A stretch of 59,975 nt of DNA from Opitutales bacterium (GTDB taxonomy: Bacteria; Verrucomicrobiota; Verrucomicrobiia; Opitutales; Seribacteraceae). Shown here in pieces: positions 1 through 8,077 of the stretch. The notes under the pieces were generated by a model. The model saw only the letters and a list, made by a program, of their open reading frames with translations. It was not told the origin of the DNA and searched no databases. Within the stretch, counting starts at the first letter, position 1; each line of letters opens with the position of its first letter. The position numbers were made by a program, and so were the translations under genes. The stretch is from the NCBI GenBank assembly GCA_029254745.1, contig JAQWWZ010000012.1, positions 1-59,975 of the forward strand, in the 5' to 3' direction.

Positions 1-24
1 TAAATTCAGGGCCTGAATGAATAA

Positions 25-822
25 TCATTGTCTGTATATAAAGCGCAAGGCTTTATTTAGAAATTTGCTTGAGATAAACCTTGGGAGCAAAGGAGCTATT
101 TTCGACTGAAACCTGCCACCTCCGTAATATAGACCTGAATCACCCTTTGATATCGCATCAAATATTTGGTTGGCAGCTTTTTCAGGAGAAGGAGCATGAT
201 TAAGTTGCTTTTCAATTTGATACCATGCTCGTTTCATTGGGTCCGACCATTTCTCTTGGATTGGTTTTGCCGAGACTTTGTTGAAATCTGTTTTTACATC
301 ACCCATACGAAAATCAATAAAAGTAGGATATGCTTTATATTCCAAGATCATGGATTGCGTAAAGGACGACAGTGCTGTCTTCCCTGCATTATACAATGGC
401 ATGTAAGGCAACGGGTAAAGTGTAGCAAGAGAGGTTAAATTAAGAATAACTCCAGATTGTCTTTCCGCCATTAGTGGAGCTAGTTTACGGCAGAACAGTA
501 CAGGAACAGAAAAGAGTAAATTAATTTGTTTACTAATTTCTTCCATTGGAAAATTTGCCCAGTCGAAAAAGGCCCCGGAACCTGCATTATTAATTAAAAG
601 ATCCGGAACGCCGTGCTCATCTAGAAAATGATTGATAAACTTTTCAGAGGCAGCTTGGGAAGAAAGATCACATTCATGAGGGAAGACATTTCCAGCTAAG
701 GGTTTTATTGGCACAGTTCGCGAAACGGTATGGACTTCAGCAGATTGCTTTTCAAAAAGATTCACAAGAGATAATCCCATGCCCCTAGACCCACCGGTGA
801 TTAAAACTTTTCGAATTTTCAT
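25..822 (-). CDS. Short-chain dehydrogenase/reductase (SDR)
   Basis: This is a classical SDR of about 265 residues, an NAD(P)-dependent oxidoreductase with unknown substrate. The cofactor-binding glycine motif TGGSRGMG lies at residues 9-16, NNAG at 77-80, and the catalytic residues are Ser130 and YNAGK (Tyr143, Lys147). I chose the ATG at 822 because the reading frame upstream to 864 adds residues that fit no SDR and the Rossmann strand starts directly at KVLITGG. It is divergent from the glycosyltransferase at 888, with a 65 bp shared upstream region. The family call is firm; the substrate cannot be read from sequence. Confidence 0.9.
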   Translation of the reverse strand: MKIRKVLITGGSRGMGLSLVNLFEKQSAEVHTVSRTVPIKPLAGNVFPHECDLSSQAASEKFINHFLDEHGVPDLLINNAGSGAFFDWANFPMEEISKQINLLFSVPVLFCRKLAPLMAERQSGVILNLTSLATLYPLPYMPLYNAGKTALSSFTQSMILEYKAYPTFIDFRMGDVKTDFNKVSAKPIQEKWSDPMKRAWYQIEKQLNHAPSPEKAANQIFDAISKGDSGLYYGGGRFQSKIAPLLPRFISSKFLNKALRFIYRQ

Positions 823-887
823 AAAGTAGATAGTGTAAACAAGTTTTTGTTGGCGGAGAAGCAAAAGATTCCAATGATATGAAGTAA

Positions 888-2006
888 TTGAAAACTAATA
901 GAATTATTTTACTTACCCATGAATATCCACCTGAAAAAGGAGGAGCAGGAACATACTGTAAGGAAATCGCAGAAAGTGCTCACCAACAAAAAATTAATAT
1001 TGAAGTTTGGGCACCTTGCGGATCTGAAAATAATTCAACTTTCCATGTCAAAGAAATGGAATGGAAAGGTTCACAAAGTTGGTTAAGCTCGATATTGTTG
1101 ATTTTAAATCTCAGGTCATTTCTTTTCAAAAAAACAGAGGCTTTAACCGTACATATCGCCGAACCTGGAGCTTGTCGGGCATTCATAAGACTTGGATGGT
1201 TGTTGCCTAATAACATACAGAAAATAGTTACCTTACATGGTTCAGAACTGATTAGCTTCACTCGAAATCCACTGGAAAGAATTTTATTCCGTAAGCTATT
1301 GATCTCCAGCACTAAGATTCATGTGCTATCAAAGTATAATCAAGATCAATGCATCAAATTTTGCAAACAAAGTATAGATAAAATCAGATTGATCCCAGGA
1401 GCACCATCAAGCATGGTTCTCAATAACCAATCTCGTCAAATAATATGTCCAGACACCAAAATTCTACAGATTCTTTGCGTAGGGCGAATTCATCCAAGAA
1501 AAGGACAATTGCAACTGCTTCAAGCATTGCAGTTAATACCACGAGAATTACAAAACAACATTCGAGTAGTTTTTGCGGGTCCAATAAACAAGACATCCTA
1601 CCAGAAAAAGTTGAAAGGAGTTGCTTTAAGTACGAGAGCAGAAATTATATTTACCGGTGAAATTTCTGATAAAGATTTAAGGGGATTATACCAAAAATCT
1701 ACTATTTTTGCCCTTACTCCAATCCTTACCAAAAAAAGTGTAGAAGGATTTGGGTTTGTGTACCTTGAAGCATCTGCATTTGGGCTCCCAATTATTGCAA
1801 CTAAGGTTGGAGGGGTTGAGGATGCAGTACGGCATGGAGAGACTGGTCTTTTATCAAATCCAAGTGACGCGGAGAAATTAAAAAATAATATTGTAACTTT
1901 AATTGAAAACCCAAGCCTACGGAAAAAATTCGGTACCCATGGGATTACTTGGGCAAAACGGCACACGTGGAAAACCGTTGCACACAAACTATACCGAGTA
2001 AATTAA
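888..2006 (+). CDS. Glycosyltransferase family 4 (GT-B fold)
   Basis: This 372-residue retaining GT4 probably adds a sugar to a cell-surface glycan or lipid carrier in the cytoplasm. The N-terminal Gly-rich loop THEYPPEKGGAG is at residues 10-21. The donor-binding half begins around GRIHPRKGQ (199-207), and the E-x7-E motif is at Glu286/Glu294, followed by GLPIIATKVGGV. The start is TTG; no ATG is available that keeps the first beta strand. Its stop overlaps the end of the convergent permease gene by 4 bp. The neighbouring Wzm-like permease suggests surface polysaccharide work, but the two genes are convergent, so the link is only contextual. Confidence 0.88.
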   Translation: MKTNRIILLTHEYPPEKGGAGTYCKEIAESAHQQKINIEVWAPCGSENNSTFHVKEMEWKGSQSWLSSILLILNLRSFLFKKTEALTVHIAEPGACRAFIRLGWLLPNNIQKIVTLHGSELISFTRNPLERILFRKLLISSTKIHVLSKYNQDQCIKFCKQSIDKIRLIPGAPSSMVLNNQSRQIICPDTKILQILCVGRIHPRKGQLQLLQALQLIPRELQNNIRVVFAGPINKTSYQKKLKGVALSTRAEIIFTGEISDKDLRGLYQKSTIFALTPILTKKSVEGFGFVYLEASAFGLPIIATKVGGVEDAVRHGETGLLSNPSDAEKLKNNIVTLIENPSLRKKFGTHGITWAKRHTWKTVAHKLYRVN

Positions 2007-2809
2007 AGCACATCGGCAAAAGCTGGTCTCAGCCGATTAAAAAACCAAGAACCTCCAAGAAGACAGACCAAACCGAAAACCCAACAGTATCCAATTGAAG
2101 ACCAGTTGGGTACCCCACCCCATAAAACAACCTGCCTCAAAGAATCAATAATTTGAAGCAAGGGGTTCCACCGTAAAAAAGTCCAAATAGCAGGAGCAGT
2201 TGCCTCCGCTTTTGCCGCGGAGTAAAATACCCCGCTTGAATAAAGTAAAGCGAGACCTAGAAAAGATCCCAATTGATTAATATCCCTTATAAAAACTCCC
2301 AGGGCGGAAAAAAAAAATGCCAGACCTAAAGCCATTAAAAAAGCAGGACCTATGATGAGTATGGCATATAATGAAGAAAAAGTAAGACCAGGGCCAAACA
2401 TAGCAATTCCAGCAAAGCACAACCCTAGTCCAATGACTAAATCATAAGCCAGTGCCCCAACAGTGGCAGCCGGTAAGATTTCCAAAGGGAAAACAACTTT
2501 TTTCACAAAATTTGGCTGGGACACAATAATTCCCGGAGCCGTGCCAATAATTCCTGATATCAAACTTAAAAGACTTAGGCCAAGAAAAACGCCGAGGGCA
2601 TAATCGAGTGTAGATTCATCAGCTGAATCGGTAAAACGACCGCCAAAAACAACACCGAATGCAAAAACATAAAGTCCCAACATCAGCAAGGGATTGGCAA
2701 GAAGCCAAAAGGCACCTAAAATACTACCTCGATGACGAGATTTTATATTTCTTACCAGAAACTGCCAAAGTAATTCTCGTTTGAGAAATAAATTTAATAG
2801 GGGATTCAT
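2003..2809 (-). CDS. ABC-2 type polysaccharide/polyol-phosphate export permease (Wzm/TagG-like)
   Basis: This 268-residue integral membrane protein has about six predicted segments. It starts with the typical amphipathic N-terminus (LLWQFLVRNIKSRHRGSILG), then WLLANPLLMLGLYVFAFG, and a C-terminal region ending in a Gly/Trp-rich helix. The length and layout match Wzm/RfbA/TagG permeases that export O-antigen or capsule chains across the inner membrane. The family normally sits beside its ATPase (Wzt), but no ABC ATPase is adjacent here: downstream is the convergent GT4 and upstream a protease gene. Confidence 0.88.
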   Translation of the reverse strand: MNPLLNLFLKRELLWQFLVRNIKSRHRGSILGAFWLLANPLLMLGLYVFAFGVVFGGRFTDSADESTLDYALGVFLGLSLLSLISGIIGTAPGIIVSQPNFVKKVVFPLEILPAATVGALAYDLVIGLGLCFAGIAMFGPGLTFSSLYAILIIGPAFLMALGLAFFFSALGVFIRDINQLGSFLGLALLYSSGVFYSAAKAEATAPAIWTFLRWNPLLQIIDSLRQVVLWGGVPNWSSIGYCWVFGLVCLLGGSWFFNRLRPAFADVL

Positions 2810-2857
2810 GCTTATTTAAGGGGGTGTTTTATCAAAATCACTTACGAGTGAACATCT

Positions 2858-4147
2858 TTAAAATTCATTCGAATATAATGCCCAAGATTTCGAACTGTAA
2901 CTGAACACCTTATGTTGCCTTGAGTTGCTCGATTCCATATCCAAGTATAGCCAATCGTTGGTATTAAAGGAGTAGAAGTAAGGAAATGAGAAAGACGACA
3001 CCCATATCCAACCTTGTTCTTTTTGCCATAACCAAATGGAACTCGCTGTCCGAGTTGAGGCGTAAAACCAACCGAGTTGAGCATGAAAAATCCAGCCACT
3101 TTCAAAAGGGAGAAATATGCCAAACCATTGTAACTGCCTCCAGTCACCACCTTGTAAAATTTTCGCCTCTGGCCAAGCAGGAAGGAACTGCTGAATCCAA
3201 GTTGAATGACTTGCTAGTCGGGTGAATACAGTAATATCCCCATACAATGAAAAATTCGTGCCATATGAAACCACTCCATTTATTTTCCACTGGCCATCTA
3301 AAAACATCATCGCAGGCCCCCCGCTATCACCTACAGCCGTGCTTACTTCAAGTGCTAAAGGAGATGGGTCACTATCACCCGTTCCTAGATAATCAACGGG
3401 CTCGTAGTTCGACCCCAAAAGGTTTGCATCTTTTTGAGGGGAATCGAAGTCTACAGCTAAAAGCCCCCCCCAATACTCTTCTGGTAGTGAGGAAATAATA
3501 ACTTTTTCCACGACCCGATCTACGATATTTTCTCCTGCCAGTCTTTGAGAATTATTTGAACTGAAAAATCCATCTACCCCATCAACTTGGGTTCCAAATC
3601 CGGCAATAACAACACGATCACCTACAGATTCAAGTTGAGAACTTGGAAGTGAAAGCGGGTAAATTCCTTCTATTCCTGATTCCAAAAAGCCTAGACAAAG
3701 ATCAACCCCGATACGATCGCCATCCCCCATACCTTCATTAAAACCATCTGTTTGCCTAACAGTCCAACCTGGGTGAATCTCAAACTTTGAAATTTTAAAA
3801 ATCTGAGATTCGTTCGCTTGATCAAAATCCTCAGCAAGAATAAACTGCCAATCACTACCTTGAGGTAAAGGATCAGCCAATGAATTTCTGACAACATGGG
3901 CAGCGGTTACAAAAATATTCGGAGCAATAAGTGTAGCGGTCCCGATGATTCCCTTACTCGATTCCAACAAGCCAACGGCACTTAAATCGGGATAATCAAC
4001 TGAGGGAGAAAAAAAAGTAGCATTTCTTCCAAAATCCTTATGTGACTCCCAGCTTTGGCTATTTAATTTACCAATTCTTCGGGAACAATCTCCTCTAACC
4101 AATAAAAAAAAATAAATGACGAGGGAACAATATACCCACTTATTCAT
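2858..4147 (-). CDS. Secreted trypsin-like (S1) serine protease with aromatic C-terminal domain
   Basis: The 429-residue protein has an N-terminal hydrophobic signal segment (residues 4-17). An S1 peptidase domain follows: TAAHV with His84, a VDLCLGFL segment with the probable Asp149, and GDSGGP with Ser275. The last 97 residues (333-429) are very rich in Trp, Tyr and Phe (GWIF, GWFY, SIWLW, GWIWV, FPYFYS, DWLYLD). They match the C-terminus of the 1803-residue protein at 47540-52951. The ATG start overlaps the end of the proline-rich gene upstream by 8 bp, so the two are probably co-translated. Protease function is solid; the role of the C-terminal domain is unknown, possibly surface sorting or anchoring. 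Confidence 0.85.
   Translation of the reverse strand: MNKWVYCSLVIYFFLLVRGDCSRRIGKLNSQSWESHKDFGRNATFFSPSVDYPDLSAVGLLESSKGIIGTATLIAPNIFVTAAHVVRNSLADPLPQGSDWQFILAEDFDQANESQIFKISKFEIHPGWTVRQTDGFNEGMGDGDRIGVDLCLGFLESGIEGIYPLSLPSSQLESVGDRVVIAGFGTQVDGVDGFFSSNNSQRLAGENIVDRVVEKVIISSLPEEYWGGLLAVDFDSPQKDANLLGSNYEPVDYLGTGDSDPSPLALEVSTAVGDSGGPAMMFLDGQWKINGVVSYGTNFSLYGDITVFTRLASHSTWIQQFLPAWPEAKILQGGDWRQLQWFGIFLPFESGWIFHAQLGWFYASTRTASSIWLWQKEQGWIWVSSFSFPYFYSFNTNDWLYLDMESSNSRQHKVFSYSSKSWALYSNEF
2861..3151 (-). other. C-terminal aromatic repeat domain, copy 1 (in S1 protease)
   Basis: This codes for residues 333-429 of the protease. By hand alignment with copy 2 at 52667-52948, about a third of the residues are identical over 70 positions without gaps. 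Nearly all Trp and many Tyr coincide: WR, WFG, W-I-x-H, GW-x-Y, S-x-W, W-x-W, PYxYS, DWxY. The spacing of GW pairs suggests a small repeated beta unit. Copies sit at the extreme C-terminus of two unrelated exported enzymes. Confidence 0.75.
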
Positions 4148-5045
4148 CTCTGGATGGCTGAATATCCGGGGGCGGACTTGGCGGTAAGATATTGGGTGGT
4201 GGGGGGGGAGGAGGCAAGTTTTCTAATAATATACTACCCTCATCATTACCAGCCGTTGCAGCTTCATTGATCAAATTTCCTGAAGAAACAGAATTCACCT
4301 CTTGAACATTTACTGCAGAGGAAGATGTTTGCTGTATATTGCGTTGAGCAGCAGGTTTAGGACTATTTGAAACAGTTTGAGAGGAAGCCAGGGAAGTGGA
4401 ACTTGCGTTACTTAAAGCCTGACTCGGGTTTGGTAAACCGCGAAAGAATGGACCTGGTGTTGTCCGCCGAGGAACGGCACCGGGATAGGATCGAGAAAAA
4501 GGTTGAGCAGAACTTGCACTACTACCTTCTCTTTTTTTGGAAAGCCAATCTGGTAAAGTGGGAGTAGTTTTAGGTCGAGGAGGCATAAACCTTGTGGTCT
4601 GCTTGGAAGGACTCTTATTTGTGAGGTTGGCATTCCTAGCTTGCGTGCTTTTGCTAAGTACCCCTCCACTCCCACCCGCTTTTGAATCCATCAAGGATAG
4701 AGGAAACGATTGTCCTTCAAAAGATAGGATTAGTTTTTCACTCTGTATATCAAATTCTTCAATTAAATAAGATTCATAACTAGATTCGGAAACAGCTAAC
4801 CATTCGGCATGCCCAGACTTTTTATTAAAAATACAAAAAAAGGGGTTACCTTTGAGGATAAAATAACCTCGGAATTCTACTTCCTTCTGAGCATCCGAAA
4901 TTTTAGCTGGAGGAACTGAAACAGATTTGGGGGGTGGGGGTGGTTGCCTAGATGAACCCGGACGTAAGAAAGGATTTGAAGAAACTCCAGCCAGCAAAAT
5001 TGAAGGTACTATTACAGAGATGCAACTAAAAGCAAAATTTTGCAT
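4140..5045 (-). CDS. Secreted proline-rich protein of unknown function
   Basis: This 301-residue protein has an N-terminal signal segment (FAFSCISVIVPSILLAG). Poly-Pro tracts follow near residue 35 and at the C-terminus (LPPPPPPPNILPPSPPP). Between them is a short ordered-looking region (about residues 56-118) beginning FRGYFILKGNPFFCIFNKK, then a long Ser/Pro/Ala-rich linker. The folded segment resembles short periplasmic beta domains of secretion or pilus proteins, but I cannot assign it. It overlaps the protease gene downstream by 8 bp, so a functional pairing (for example tethering or presenting the protease) is plausible. The product is a hypothetical envelope protein. Confidence 0.72.
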   Translation of the reverse strand: MQNFAFSCISVIVPSILLAGVSSNPFLRPGSSRQPPPPPKSVSVPPAKISDAQKEVEFRGYFILKGNPFFCIFNKKSGHAEWLAVSESSYESYLIEEFDIQSEKLILSFEGQSFPLSLMDSKAGGSGGVLSKSTQARNANLTNKSPSKQTTRFMPPRPKTTPTLPDWLSKKREGSSASSAQPFSRSYPGAVPRRTTPGPFFRGLPNPSQALSNASSTSLASSQTVSNSPKPAAQRNIQQTSSSAVNVQEVNSVSSGNLINEAATAGNDEGSILLENLPPPPPPPNILPPSPPPDIQPSRDE

Positions 5046-5092
5046 TAGATATCAAACCTCTTATAATTTCAGAGTTTTTGCAAGATGCAAGG

Positions 5093-5464
5093 TCAGGACT
5101 GAAAAAAAGAAAAAATCCGAAATGCAGCTATGATTGCAAGTACTGAACCAAAAACATTGAGAAAAACATAAATGAAACTCATCGACCACTGTGAAGATTT
5201 TAACATATCAAGTATTTCTATTCCAAATGTGGAAAATGTAGTAAACCCACCACAAACTCCTATGATCCAAAAAGCCTTAAACAAATCGGGATCAGAAGAA
5301 TTCTCCATGAGCTTTACAAAAAGACCAATAAGAAAAGCACCACATACATTCACGAATAAAGTAGTCCATGGAGAGAAGGAACAAAATATGAATGATATTA
5401 AACCTCGACAAATAGAACCAAGTGCACCTCCCAGACCAATGAGAAGGAAACCAGTAAGACCCAT
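5093..5464 (-). CDS. crcB: Fluoride ion channel CrcB/FluC
   Basis: This four-helix membrane protein of 123 residues exports fluoride across the inner membrane as a dual-topology dimer. The family signatures are visible: GGALGSICR near residues 12-20, the conserved Asn39 in TLFVNVCGAF, and CGGFTTFSTFG at 71-81, which carries the Phe-box and central polar track residues. The length is typical. It starts 23 bp after infC on the same strand and is probably in that transcript. I see no fluoride riboswitch in front of it. Confidence 0.93.
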   Translation of the reverse strand: MGLTGFLLIGLGGALGSICRGLISFIFCSFSPWTTLFVNVCGAFLIGLFVKLMENSSDPDLFKAFWIIGVCGGFTTFSTFGIEILDMLKSSQWSMSFIYVFLNVFGSVLAIIAAFRIFSFFQS

Positions 5465-5487
5465 TTAAAATAATTTACGAAGACTGC

Positions 5488-6147
5488 TTATGAATCAGAT
5501 TCTTCGGCAATCTCATCAGCTTCTGAGAAATCTTCCTCATTTGCATCATCGTTCTCTTCGACTTCAGCTTCTTCTACTGAATTGTATCGAAGAACTCTTT
5601 GGTTTTGAGGAATTGGAGAAAGATTTACTATGATAAACCGCCCGCTCAACTTTGGCTGATCATCGGCTTTGCCAACCCCTTCAAGGTCTTTAATCGCTTG
5701 CTTTACCAAGGTCATACCTAAATTTATATGCTCCATTTCACGACCACGAAACATTAAAGTAATTTTTAATTTGTTACCCTGATGTAAAAACTTTTCTGAC
5801 CGTCGTATTTTTGTAACATAATCATGTTCCTCAATGCGAGGTCTGAATTTAGCTTCTTTTACACGTTTTGCAGTCTTTTCCTTATTTCTCTTATTTTTGC
5901 TGAGTTCGTATTTATACTTCCCGAACTCCAAAATTCGACAAACAGGTGGATTTGCAGAGGAAGCAACTTCTACTAAATCAAGGCCATGAGACTTCGCAAT
6001 TTTCACTGCATCTTCAGGTGCCATGACGCCTAGCATCTCACCATCATGACCAATGACCCTTACTTCTCGAGCACGGATCTTATCATTTTTTCTAATGAAG
6101 TTACGGTTATTGTGCCGTCTTTTATTTCCACTTGGTTTTTTTACCAT
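5488..6147 (-). CDS. infC: Translation initiation factor IF-3
   Basis: IF-3 binds the 30S subunit and checks initiator tRNA and start codon. The N-domain begins at about residue 16 (NFIRKNDKIRAREVRVIG), followed by the Lys-rich linker helix (YKYELSKNKRNKEKTAKR) and the C-domain with LKITLMFRGREMEH. The protein is 219 residues, longer than the usual 170-180, because of an acidic tail (EEAEVEENDDANEEDF and beyond). The start read here is ATG at 6147, not the AUU known from enterobacteria. The usual partners rpmI and rplT do not follow; crcB does. Confidence 0.96.
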   Translation of the reverse strand: MVKKPSGNKRRHNNRNFIRKNDKIRAREVRVIGHDGEMLGVMAPEDAVKIAKSHGLDLVEVASSANPPVCRILEFGKYKYELSKNKRNKEKTAKRVKEAKFRPRIEEHDYVTKIRRSEKFLHQGNKLKITLMFRGREMEHINLGMTLVKQAIKDLEGVGKADDQPKLSGRFIIVNLSPIPQNQRVLRYNSVEEAEVEENDDANEEDFSEADEIAEESDS

Positions 6148-6255
6148 GTGGTTAGTTTTGTAGTCTGTTGTGTATCAAATGCCTCAAATATTAAACACTT
6201 AAATTTATTAAATATGCCTTTCTTGCAAGCCTTAATTTCGGCCCATCCTCTTTCA

Positions 6256-6627
6256 TTAAAGATTAAAACTCTCACCACAACTGCAGCTAGCTTTTGCGTT
6301 CGGGTTAGAAAACTTAAATCCACCTGCAACTAATTTGTTCGAGTAATCTAAGGTTGTACCTCGAAGATATAGCGTAGTTTTAGAATCGACCAAAACCTTA
6401 GCTTCTTCGGATATAACCAAAATATCACCCTTTTTACCAAGCTCTACAAACTTCATATTGTATGACAGTCCATTGCAACCTCCACCCGTTATACGTATCC
6501 TCAAGTATTCACCTTTGTTTTCCCGAGTCTTTAGCTCGTTAATCTTAATTGACGCATCCTTTGTGACCCGGACCAATTTCTCATTTCCAATCCGATACTC
6601 AACCTGATCTGTTTGTACTGATGTCAT
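6256..6627 (-). CDS. A-type iron-sulfur carrier (HesB/IscA/ErpA family)
   Basis: This 123-residue protein receives and delivers Fe-S clusters to apo-enzymes. The three conserved cysteines are Cys51 in GGGCNGLSY and Cys115/Cys117 in ASCSCGESF, the canonical C-x(n)-C-x-C pattern. The length is slightly above the usual 105-115 because of an N-terminal extension of about 15 residues. It starts 3 bp after lpxA, so it is probably transcribed with it. No iscS/iscU or suf genes lie in the window, so IscA, ErpA and SufA cannot be told apart. Confidence 0.92.
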   Translation of the reverse strand: MTSVQTDQVEYRIGNEKLVRVTKDASIKINELKTRENKGEYLRIRITGGGCNGLSYNMKFVELGKKGDILVISEEAKVLVDSKTTLYLRGTTLDYSNKLVAGGFKFSNPNAKASCSCGESFNL

Positions 6628-6630
6628 AAC

Positions 6631-7458
6631 TTATATTGGGGGCAAAGGATCTTCATTATTAGACTGTTTCAAACTCTTTGCAAAATTACGACTACCAGCA
6701 AGAAAAAATCGGACAAATCCAATCGCAATTTCTGCTTGGGGAGGAGTCTTTGAGGCAAGCAAATCAGTGGCTCTTTGCTTAAGGTTACCACTCCTGCATA
6801 AAAATTGAGTGTAGAGATTTTTCAGTTCTGAGACATGATTAAGTGGTACTCCTCTTCTTTTCAAACCGACCAGATTTAGCCCACTTGCTTGATTTCTTCC
6901 CGCCAAAGTAATTTGAGGCGGAACATCTGCAGAGACCTGGGCCATACCTCCTATCATTGCACCATTTCCTACTCGTACAAACTGGTGTAAGGCGGCCCCT
7001 CCGCCCACAAAAACATCTTTTCCGATCTCTACATGCCCCCCTAATAAAACACCGTTTGCTAAGATTACATTCTCTGCCAGAATACAGTCGTGGGCTATGT
7101 GTGAATTACCCATAAGAAAGCAGTCATTACCCACCTCCGTGTACTGATTTTCATTGATCGAACGATGGATCGTAACACCCTCACTAATTCGAACTCCAGC
7201 TCCTAAGTTTACATAAGACGGCGTTGAAGGATCAAAGCTTAGATGCTGAGGGTCTCCTCCGATTACTGAAAAATGACCAACCCTGCAACCCTGACCAATG
7301 ATCGCTCTTTCCTTGATCAACGCATGGGCTTCAATGTTAGAATCTCTCCCAATCTTGGCCCCTTTTTCCACAATTGCATAAGGACCGATCTTGACTCCGA
7401 AATCTAGCTCTGCCTTAGGGTCTACAATTGCGGTTGAATGAATTTCTGCAGCCATCAC
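6631..7458 (-). CDS. lpxA: Acyl-ACP--UDP-N-acetylglucosamine O-acyltransferase
   Basis: LpxA catalyses the first step of lipid A synthesis. The 275-residue protein has a left-handed beta-helix of hexapeptide repeats (IGPYAI, IGRDSNIEAHAL, IGQGCRVG) and the catalytic His123 in GNSHIAHDC. The C-terminal helical domain (from about residue 190) has the family's GLNLVGLKRRG. Its start overlaps the preceding gene's stop by 4 bp. The usual lpxD-fabZ-lpxA-lpxB neighbours are absent; lpxA is embedded with aroB and ftsY. It shows that the organism makes an LPS-type outer membrane. Confidence 0.96.
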   Translation of the reverse strand: MMAAEIHSTAIVDPKAELDFGVKIGPYAIVEKGAKIGRDSNIEAHALIKERAIIGQGCRVGHFSVIGGDPQHLSFDPSTPSYVNLGAGVRISEGVTIHRSINENQYTEVGNDCFLMGNSHIAHDCILAENVILANGVLLGGHVEIGKDVFVGGGAALHQFVRVGNGAMIGGMAQVSADVPPQITLAGRNQASGLNLVGLKRRGVPLNHVSELKNLYTQFLCRSGNLKQRATDLLASKTPPQAEIAIGFVRFFLAGSRNFAKSLKQSNNEDPLPPI

Positions 7459-8066
7459 TTCTCGTTAAACATATCAAGCTGTGGCTCTTTGACGAGGTCA
7501 TATGCTTTCAAAAGCTTGAGGGTGTGAAAAATTTCTTGATTTACAAATGTTTCAGCTGGAGAACTCTTACGAAGTAAATTTTCAAAAATGGACCGAAGGG
7601 TTAAAACTCCATCTACCCCTGCATCTTGCAGGTGATCTATGAGCAATTTTGCTTTCTGCTCGTTACGGGGGAAGTGGGGAATGACGAGTAAGCATAAAAA
7701 TTCTCCCATACCACTTTCAGCAAGCAAAGGACTTGGTTTAAAACCTATTTTTAGTTTTTCCAGTAAATCTTCTGATTTAAAAAATTTTGCAAGCCGGACA
7801 TCACTTGTCATGCAATCATTAGTAAAAGAAGAATTGCTCCAACCTAAAAGAGAAACCAGGGCTGACCTTATATTTACCAAATCCCCAGTAAACATGCGAA
7901 AGCCTAGATCTTGCTCATTTTCTGATCTTTTGGGATTGAATATCGCAAGAGTTGGCAAAGGTGATACTTTTTTCTTTCTCGACTCTACGTGAGGCTCTCC
8001 AGCCCGCCTCACCAAAAAACCGTTACTCTCGAAATAGGTCTCTACCAAGTCGATCTCAACACTCAT
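7455..8066 (-). CDS. Conserved protein of unknown function between aroB and lpxA
   Basis: The protein is 203 residues if the ATG at 8066 is used. That start lies 11 bp after the aroB stop and gives a clean N-terminus (SVEIDLVETYFESNGF); an upstream start at 8102 would overlap aroB. There is no signal peptide or membrane segment. The composition is that of a cytosolic alpha/beta protein with a C-terminal helical part ending in LDMFNEK. I recognise no family. The 4 bp overlap with lpxA shows translational coupling, so it probably belongs to the same expression unit. Confidence 0.75.
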   Translation of the reverse strand: MSVEIDLVETYFESNGFLVRRAGEPHVESRKKKVSPLPTLAIFNPKRSENEQDLGFRMFTGDLVNIRSALVSLLGWSNSSFTNDCMTSDVRLAKFFKSEDLLEKLKIGFKPSPLLAESGMGEFLCLLVIPHFPRNEQKAKLLIDHLQDAGVDGVLTLRSIFENLLRKSSPAETFVNQEIFHTLKLLKAYDLVKEPQLDMFNEK

Positions 8067-8077
8067 CAAACAGTTAC

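Noticed and set aside
5045-5520. Fluoride riboswitch in front of crcB
   Set aside because: The gene follows infC after 23 bp, which leaves no room, and no riboswitch core is seen.
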